DNA of 64,000 nucleotides from Arthrobacter sp. (GTDB lineage Bacteria > Actinomycetota > Actinomycetes > Actinomycetales > Micrococcaceae). The notes beneath the pieces are model-generated. The model did not search any database. It was not told the origin of the DNA and was given only the letters and a program-made list of their open reading frames with translations. The translations under genes were made by a program, and so were the position numbers. Shown here piece by piece: positions 59,763-64,000 of the stretch. Location of the stretch: contig JAHFUZ010000022.1 in the NCBI GenBank assembly GCA_023264815.1, forward strand, positions 1-64,000, in the 5' to 3' direction. Positions within the stretch are counted from its first letter, which is position 1; every line of letters starts with the position of its first letter.

Positions 59763-60374
59763 CTACCGTGAAAGCTTGTCAGGGTCCGGCTCCGGATCGC
59801 CGATGTGGCCCGGCGCATTGGCGGCCAGCACCCGCTGGACGAACGCGCTGTATTCCTCCATGTAGTGCCGCAGGAACTTGGCCGTTGATTCATCACGGAT
59901 TTCGCCGTCTTCCCCGAAGGCCTCGGGCTTGAAATGGATGTAGACTTCCGGGGCGTTGAGCTGCGGAGCGTCAAGGAAGCTCAGCACGCTCCGCATGGAG
60001 GACTGCATCACGGCCGTGCCGATGCTGCCCGGCGAGGCACCGATAATCCCGGTGGGCTTCCGGGCGAACGAGTTGGTGCCCCAGGGCCGCGACGCCCAGT
60101 CAATGGCGTTCTTCAACGCACCGGGAATGGACCGGTTATATTCCGGGGACACAAAAAGGATGCCGTCGGAGGCCTCGATGGCTTCCTTGAGGGCACGCCC
60201 TTCCGCCGGGAAATCGGCGTCGTAGTCGTAGCTGTAGAGCGGCAGGTCCTTGATGGGGATCTCGGTGAATTCGAGGTCCTCCGGCGCCACTTTGATCAGC
60301 GCCTGTGAGAGCGTGCGGTTGATGGAGCCTGCGGCCAGGCTGCCCACGAAATATCCGATCCTGAACGTTGCCAT
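59763..60374 (-). CDS. NADPH-dependent FMN reductase
   Basis: A 203-residue flavodoxin-like reductase of the FMN_red family that reduces FMN, quinones or azo compounds in the cytoplasm. The phosphate-binding start is FVGSLAAGSINRTLSQAL and the family core is LFVSPEYNRSIPGALKNAID followed by GIIGASPG. A C-terminal extension (about 180-203) is charged. ATG 60374 has AAGGA 9 bp upstream. Monocistronic, convergent with the HATPase gene. Confidence 0.92.
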   Translation of the reverse strand: MATFRIGYFVGSLAAGSINRTLSQALIKVAPEDLEFTEIPIKDLPLYSYDYDADFPAEGRALKEAIEASDGILFVSPEYNRSIPGALKNAIDWASRPWGTNSFARKPTGIIGASPGSIGTAVMQSSMRSVLSFLDAPQLNAPEVYIHFKPEAFGEDGEIRDESTAKFLRHYMEEYSAFVQRVLAANAPGHIGDPEPDPDKLSR

Positions 60375-60570
60375 GCGGTTGTCCTTCCCAACAGCCGGGA
60401 GCCCGGCTGGCCGGTGAGTTGTGGCCTGTGAAGCGGCACAGTGCCTACCCAGTCCAGCACAAAACCCCAGCCGGAGCCATAGCTTTTTCGACGTTATTGA
60501 CACCGTGCCCAGGGAGGCGCTGAATGATCAATATGGCGCCATCCACCAACGCACCCAGGGAGCATCTGCC

Positions 60571-60705
60571 ATGAAGGACAAGCCCGTAGCAGCCCAGCGG
60601 ATCCACAGCGAAGCCCCGGCTGAAGGCGACGAAGCCGCGGATCCCACCGACATCCGCGCACACTCGCAGGAACCGGCAGAGGGCGCCGACACGGACGACG
60701 ACTAA
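60571..60705 (+). CDS. Small acidic protein, 44 aa
   Basis: A 44-residue, strongly acidic, probably disordered protein: MKDKPVAAQRIHSEAPAEG, then Asp/Glu-rich to a DTDDD end. GGGAG lies 8 bp before ATG 60571 and a good terminator follows 27 bp after the stop, which supports a real transcription unit. I recognise no family. Confidence 0.5.
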   Translation: MKDKPVAAQRIHSEAPAEGDEAADPTDIRAHSQEPAEGADTDDD

Positions 60706-60731
60706 CCCGCCCGCGGCCCTCACCCGCAGGC

Positions 60732-60770
60732 ACGGCCCTGGCCAGCACCGTTCGTGCGGGCCAGGGCCGT
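60732..60770 (+). terminator. Intrinsic terminator after the small acidic protein
   Basis: ACGGCCCTGGCC (60732-60743) and GGCCAGGGCCGT (60759-60770) form a perfect 12-bp stem; the loop can also pair internally. TTGTTGT follows. Confidence 0.85.
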
Positions 60771-60995
60771 TGTTGTCGGACCAGAAGCTGCGTGCATCAG
60801 CTTTCATGCCGACGGCGCCCCGCGGGGTCGCATCAAAGCCGGAAACGTCGATAAACCGTTCGGGCCCTCCCTGAACGGATGTCACCGCGGTAAGTGTCCT
60901 CGGCGGGTCACACTCCGCCGGACGGAACGCTGGGAAGGGCAGTGGAGCGCGCACTCTGCTTACAATCGAAACCTCAACCGTCTACTGAGGGAGCC

Positions 60996-61340
60996 ATGAA
61001 GAAACTCGCCACCGCCCTGATCGCCGCCGGCCTCGTGCTCTCCGCTTCGGCCTGCACCGCGCCCACCACACTTTCCACCAAAGAAACCTGCGAGCGCGTC
61101 CAGGTGGTGCTCTCGAACCCGTCCAACGGCGGCGGACAGACCAAGACGGGCCTGCTTCGCCTCGCCAACCAGCTCCGTCCCATCGAGGCTGTGGCGTCCG
61201 AAGACCTCAAACCTGCCCTCGGTTCCCTCCTCGAATACGCGGACGAGGCATCCAAGGAGACTCCGGACGAGGCCAAGATCGCCGAAATGCAGGCGAACAA
61301 CCAGTCGGCCAACACTGCCCTCTCCACCTTCTGCCAGTAG
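60996..61340 (+). CDS. Small lipoprotein, 114 aa
   Basis: A 114-residue exported lipoprotein. The signal peptide MKKLATALIAAGLVLSASAC ends in a lipobox with Cys20 as the anchor. The mature part is helical and low in aromatic residues (KETCERVQVVLSNPS, ANQLRPIEAVASEDL) with a Cys pair (Cys33 and the penultimate residue) that could form a disulfide. GAGG lies 5 bp before ATG 60996. Function unknown; similar small lipoproteins are common in Arthrobacter relatives. Confidence 0.75.
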   Translation: MKKLATALIAAGLVLSASACTAPTTLSTKETCERVQVVLSNPSNGGGQTKTGLLRLANQLRPIEAVASEDLKPALGSLLEYADEASKETPDEAKIAEMQANNQSANTALSTFCQ

Positions 61341-61352
61341 AACCCGGCTGAA

Positions 61353-61388
61353 GCGTACGACGGCGGCTGGCCGGCCGCCGTCGTACGC
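61353..61388 (+). terminator. Hairpin after the lipoprotein gene
   Basis: GCGTACGACGGCGGC (61353-61367) and GCCGCCGTCGTACGC (61374-61388) form a perfect 15-bp stem with a 6-nt loop, 12 bp after the stop. It lacks a T tract but position and strength suggest a terminator. Confidence 0.75.
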
Positions 61389-61461
61389 GCACCGTGGGGG
61401 CGCACCCGTTCGCGAACCGTCATCTCTTCGCCGCCCCTTGACGGCGCCTTATCCTAGGCAC

Positions 61462-62112
61462 GTGGACGTTTCCCAAGCACTGCTCTCCTTCGCTGTTGTT
61501 GCCGGCCTCCTGACGCTGGTCCCGGGTGTTGATACCGCCCTGGTGCTCCGGTCCGCCATCTCGCGGTCCCGCCCCTTCGCCTTCGCCACCGCCCTGGGAA
61601 TCACCACGGGACTGATGGCGTGGGGCATCGCGGCGGCAGTCGGTGTTTCGGCACTCCTGGCCGCCTCCGAACTCGCTTACCGGATCCTGACTTACGCCGG
61701 CGCGGCCTACATGGTCTGGCTCGGAGCCTCCCTGCTCTGGAAGAGCCGCAGCGGAGGACCGGGCACGGACGGAAGCGCCGTCGGCGAACTCCCCGCCGCC
61801 ACTGGCCGCCAGTTCCTCCGCGGCTGGCTCACCGGCACAGGCACCAACCTCCTGAACCCCAAGGTGGGCGTCTTCTACATCGCCACCATCCCCCAATTCA
61901 TCCCGGCCGGGACGTCCCCGCTGCTGATGGGAATCCTGCTGGCCGGGGTGCACTGCGTCCTGGGCATGGCGTGGCTTTCCGTCCTGATTTTCGGCACAGG
62001 CTTCGCCTCAAAGTGGCTGAAGGGCCGCCGCAGCGTCCAGGTCATTGACCGGATCACAGGTACCGTCCTGGTGGGCTTCGGCCTGAAACTGGCCCTCGAA
62101 CCGCGCCACTGA
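61462..62112 (+). CDS. LysE/RhtB-family amino-acid exporter
   Basis: A 216-residue inner-membrane exporter with about six hydrophobic helices. The family signature near the N-terminus is LTLVPGVDTALVLRSAISRS; AGAAYMVWLGASLLW and NLLNPKVGVFYIATIPQFIP are typical later blocks. The GTG at 61462 is chosen because it precedes the first helix directly; there is no Shine-Dalgarno, so the mRNA may be leaderless. Substrate is an amino acid or derivative, not identifiable. Confidence 0.9.
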   Translation: MDVSQALLSFAVVAGLLTLVPGVDTALVLRSAISRSRPFAFATALGITTGLMAWGIAAAVGVSALLAASELAYRILTYAGAAYMVWLGASLLWKSRSGGPGTDGSAVGELPAATGRQFLRGWLTGTGTNLLNPKVGVFYIATIPQFIPAGTSPLLMGILLAGVHCVLGMAWLSVLIFGTGFASKWLKGRRSVQVIDRITGTVLVGFGLKLALEPRH

Positions 62113-62186
62113 CTGTGTGAGGTGCCACTCACCGCGGGACGATCGCAGCGGTTCCGCCGTTAAACCGGGTGGCGGAAGGAGGCCAC

Positions 62187-62783
62187 TTGCTCATAGTTCT
62201 TACGGGAATTGACGGCTCGGGGAAATCCACGGCCGCCCACGCGCTGGTGTCCTGCGCCCTGGCAGCGGGCCACAACGCCCTGCTGCTCAACAACCATGCG
62301 GGCAGGCGTACCATGTCCGTCCTGGCCGCACGGCTGGGCATCAGGTGGCCGCGCCGCCTCGCAGATGCCGCGGAGACCACCCTCCGTGTAGCCAATGTGC
62401 TGCTGTCCCACTGGCGGGCCAGCCGCGTTGACGGGCTGGTGGTGATGGACCGCCACCTGTACTGCCAGCTCGCCCTGCGCACCTCGAAGGGACTCCCCCG
62501 CGGCCGGCTGCTCCCCTGGCTGCTGGCCCGGCTGCCCGCGCCTGATGCGGTGGTGCATCTGGAGGTGGTTCCAGCCATGGCGCACCGGCGCATCATGGTG
62601 CGGGGCACCGACCACGAAACCCTGGCAGACCTGGCTGCCCTTCACGACGCCTACCGCGCACTGCCGGAGTACAAGGACTTCCTCACGCTCGACGCTGGCC
62701 GACCGCCCGGAGACGTGGCCGAGTCATTGAAGCACATGGTGCGTGAGCGCATCGTGCATGCGGAAACTGCCGCGACCGCCTGA
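62187..62783 (+). CDS. P-loop nucleotide kinase, thymidylate-kinase-like
   Basis: A 198-residue cytoplasmic P-loop kinase. It begins almost at once with Walker A, GIDGSGKST, then has a DR motif in VMDRHLYCQLAL and a lid-like PRGRLLPWLLARLPAPDAVVHLEV region, as in thymidylate kinases. Overall it is diverged from Tmk and may phosphorylate another nucleotide or small molecule. The TTG at 62187 is preferred because AAGGAGG lies just upstream; GTG 62169 is the alternative. A longer start is not supported. Confidence 0.75.
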   Translation: MLIVLTGIDGSGKSTAAHALVSCALAAGHNALLLNNHAGRRTMSVLAARLGIRWPRRLADAAETTLRVANVLLSHWRASRVDGLVVMDRHLYCQLALRTSKGLPRGRLLPWLLARLPAPDAVVHLEVVPAMAHRRIMVRGTDHETLADLAALHDAYRALPEYKDFLTLDAGRPPGDVAESLKHMVRERIVHAETAATA

Positions 62784-62809
62784 TGAGCCGTCCCCAGAAG
62801 GCGGCACGC

Positions 62810-63208
62810 TCAAATCAGCGCGTGCAGCCCCCTGCTCCGGGGCCGGCCGAAGGACGCCGTTCCCAGGAATTCGACGGCGACGAACGGCTCCGAGCCAACC
62901 ACCCACTCATCGTGCCCCGGCGGGAGCGCGTAGGTGTCATGGGCGCGGATCGTGGACGTCACGCCGTCGGACGTCTGAATCTGCAGCGAGCCGGAGATGC
63001 AGTAGCCCAGGTGGTTGTGCTCGCAGAATTCGGTCAGCTCCGTGGGCTTGGCAGACTCGGACCACCGCCAGCCGGGTGCCAGAATGAGCCGCGCAACGGA
63101 GTAGTCGTCGACGGTGACAAGATCAAACTCGGCCTTGTCCGGGCATCTCTTTTTGTCCGGGATGTCCAAGGACTTGACAGCCAGTGCGTGGATGAAATTT
63201 GCGGTCAT
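62810..63208 (-). CDS. Cupin-domain protein
   Basis: A 132-residue single-domain cupin (135 if started at GTG 63217). The first cupin motif is represented by FCEHNHLGYCISGSLQI and the second by YALPPGHDEWVVGSEPFVAVEF. Metal-ligand His residues are present in HNH and PPGHD. Small cupins of this type bind metals and act as isomerases, dioxygenases or sensors; the function is not identifiable. It is convergent with the nucleotide-kinase-like gene, with stops 26 bp apart. Confidence 0.82.
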   Translation of the reverse strand: MTANFIHALAVKSLDIPDKKRCPDKAEFDLVTVDDYSVARLILAPGWRWSESAKPTELTEFCEHNHLGYCISGSLQIQTSDGVTSTIRAHDTYALPPGHDEWVVGSEPFVAVEFLGTASFGRPRSRGLHALI

Positions 63209-63461
63209 AGAGGACACAGCCTAGGAAATGATTCGCGGGCGCATTCGGGCAGGAACCACGGCAGGGAGCGTGGCGGATTACGGGCGGCAAACGTACTGCA
63301 GAGACCATTCTGAGTATCTTTAACCGTAACCCTGCGGCCGCCGAAGTCAATGAAAAATGCGTGGCCGGCGGAATACTTCACGTGACGCCTGGGTTGTTCC
63401 TACAGCACGAAGCCCGCTTCACTGGTTGTTGCACCAGCCGCCAGTCTCCCGAAGGAACGCC

Positions 63462-63941
63462 ATGAGCCCCCAACTGACCATCAAGCTTCAGCCAGGAACC
63501 CAGGCCCCGGATTTCACCCTCCAGGACGCCGATGGGAAGGCATTCTCCCTGGCCGACTACCGCGGCAAGAACGTCATCGTGTACTTCTACCCGGCCGCCG
63601 CCACTCCGGGCTGCACCACCGAAGCCTGCGACTTCCGCGACAGCCTCGCGTCCCTGCAGGGCTCCGGCTACGAGGTGCTGGGCATCTCCCCGGACGCCCC
63701 GGCGAAGCTGGCCGCCTTCACAGGCGACTTTGGCCTGACCTTCCCGCTCCTGTCCGATGAGGACCACAGCGTTGCCCTGGCCTACGGCGCGTGGGGCGAG
63801 AAACTGGTGAACGGCGAGATCACCGAGGGAATCGTGCGGTCCACCGTGGTGGTTGACCCCCAGGGCAACGTTGTCCTGGCCCAGTACCAGGTCAAGGCCC
63901 AGGGCCACGTTGCAGCCCTGCGGGAGACGCTCGGGGTTTAG
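63462..63941 (+). CDS. bcp: Thioredoxin-dependent peroxiredoxin, Bcp/PrxQ type
   Basis: A 159-residue peroxiredoxin reducing hydrogen peroxide and organic hydroperoxides with electrons from thioredoxin. The peroxidatic Cys51 and resolving Cys56 lie in TPGCTTEACDFRD, five residues apart as in atypical two-Cys Bcp proteins. The N-terminal GTQAPDFTLQDADG is typical. AAGGA lies 6 bp before ATG 63462. Apparently monocistronic; only 59 bp remain to the window edge and hold no recognisable feature. Confidence 0.95.
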   Translation: MSPQLTIKLQPGTQAPDFTLQDADGKAFSLADYRGKNVIVYFYPAAATPGCTTEACDFRDSLASLQGSGYEVLGISPDAPAKLAAFTGDFGLTFPLLSDEDHSVALAYGAWGEKLVNGEITEGIVRSTVVVDPQGNVVLAQYQVKAQGHVAALRETLGV

Positions 63942-64000
63942 CCTGAAGGGGTAAAGTCAGGGTTTCTTCCGCCAATTGTTGGGCCAGTCGGAGTTGATCA

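Overview
The window is high-GC, densely packed actinobacterial DNA. GTG and TTG starts are common, and many genes are joined by ATGA or GTGA overlaps. Gene content and protein style fit Micrococcaceae of the Arthrobacter/Pseudarthrobacter type; this is inferred from protein families, not from a database search. I see no rRNA, tRNA, CRISPR array or intact insertion sequence.

Layout. 0-1.3 kb: the end of a 2-keto-3-deoxygluconate-type sugar kinase and an NTF2-like protein closed by a perfect terminator. 1.7-5.3 kb: metH on the minus strand. 5.3-10.5 kb: an accessory block. It has gene-poor DNA with palindromes and a decayed reading frame, then a three-gene minus-strand operon (DUF5343-like protein, SEFIR-domain protein, PIN-like nuclease domain protein) that looks like an uncharacterised defence system, then a chimeric pseudogene joining a metH fragment to the C-terminal half of an ABC exporter. 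10.5-12.1 kb: an amino-acid permease. 12.5-15.9 kb: an overlapping triad of DUF6421 protein, SDR and threonine-aldolase-like lyase. 15.9-18.2 kb: a Ser/Thr kinase with a small partner, a MarR regulator and a second metH/ABC relic. 18.4-27.1 kb: two paralogous amidases downstream of a LIV/amide-type ABC importer (with a permease-ATPase fusion) and a TetR regulator. 27.4-31.1 kb: a heterodimeric ABC exporter, the intact source family of the ABC relics.

31.2-41.6 kb: a secreted Fn3 protein, then an envelope/redox cluster containing a sensor kinase, a SARP regulator with a C-terminal receiver domain, two small exported or Cys-rich proteins, a signal peptidase I, a Tat-exported multicopper oxidase, a membrane-anchored protein and an Hpt-like protein that lacks the phospho-acceptor histidine. 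A repeated 16-bp element of the form CTAGG-N4-CCC lies upstream of most of these genes and suggests one local regulon. 41.7-44.1 kb: acetyltransferase, TetR and MFS exporter with their own operator. 44.4-59.1 kb: a complete phenylacetate (paa) catabolic locus: MHS transporter, an enoyl-CoA hydratase, paaEDCBA and paaZ on the minus strand; thioesterases, paaK, a PaaR-type TetR, thiolase, hydratase and 3-hydroxyacyl-CoA dehydrogenase on the plus strand. Five PaaR-like operators sit at the promoters. The pathway activates phenylacetate to its CoA thioester (PaaK), epoxidises the ring (PaaABCDE), isomerises and opens it (PaaG-like protein, PaaZ), and beta-oxidises the product to acetyl-CoA and succinyl-CoA. 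59.2-64 kb: ordinary small genes including a lone HATPase domain, an FMN reductase, a lipoprotein, a LysE exporter, a nucleotide-kinase-like protein, a cupin and a Bcp-type peroxiredoxin.

The most novel-looking items are the DUF5343-SEFIR-PIN operon, the two related metH::ABC mosaic relics, and the motif-linked SARP/multicopper-oxidase cluster.
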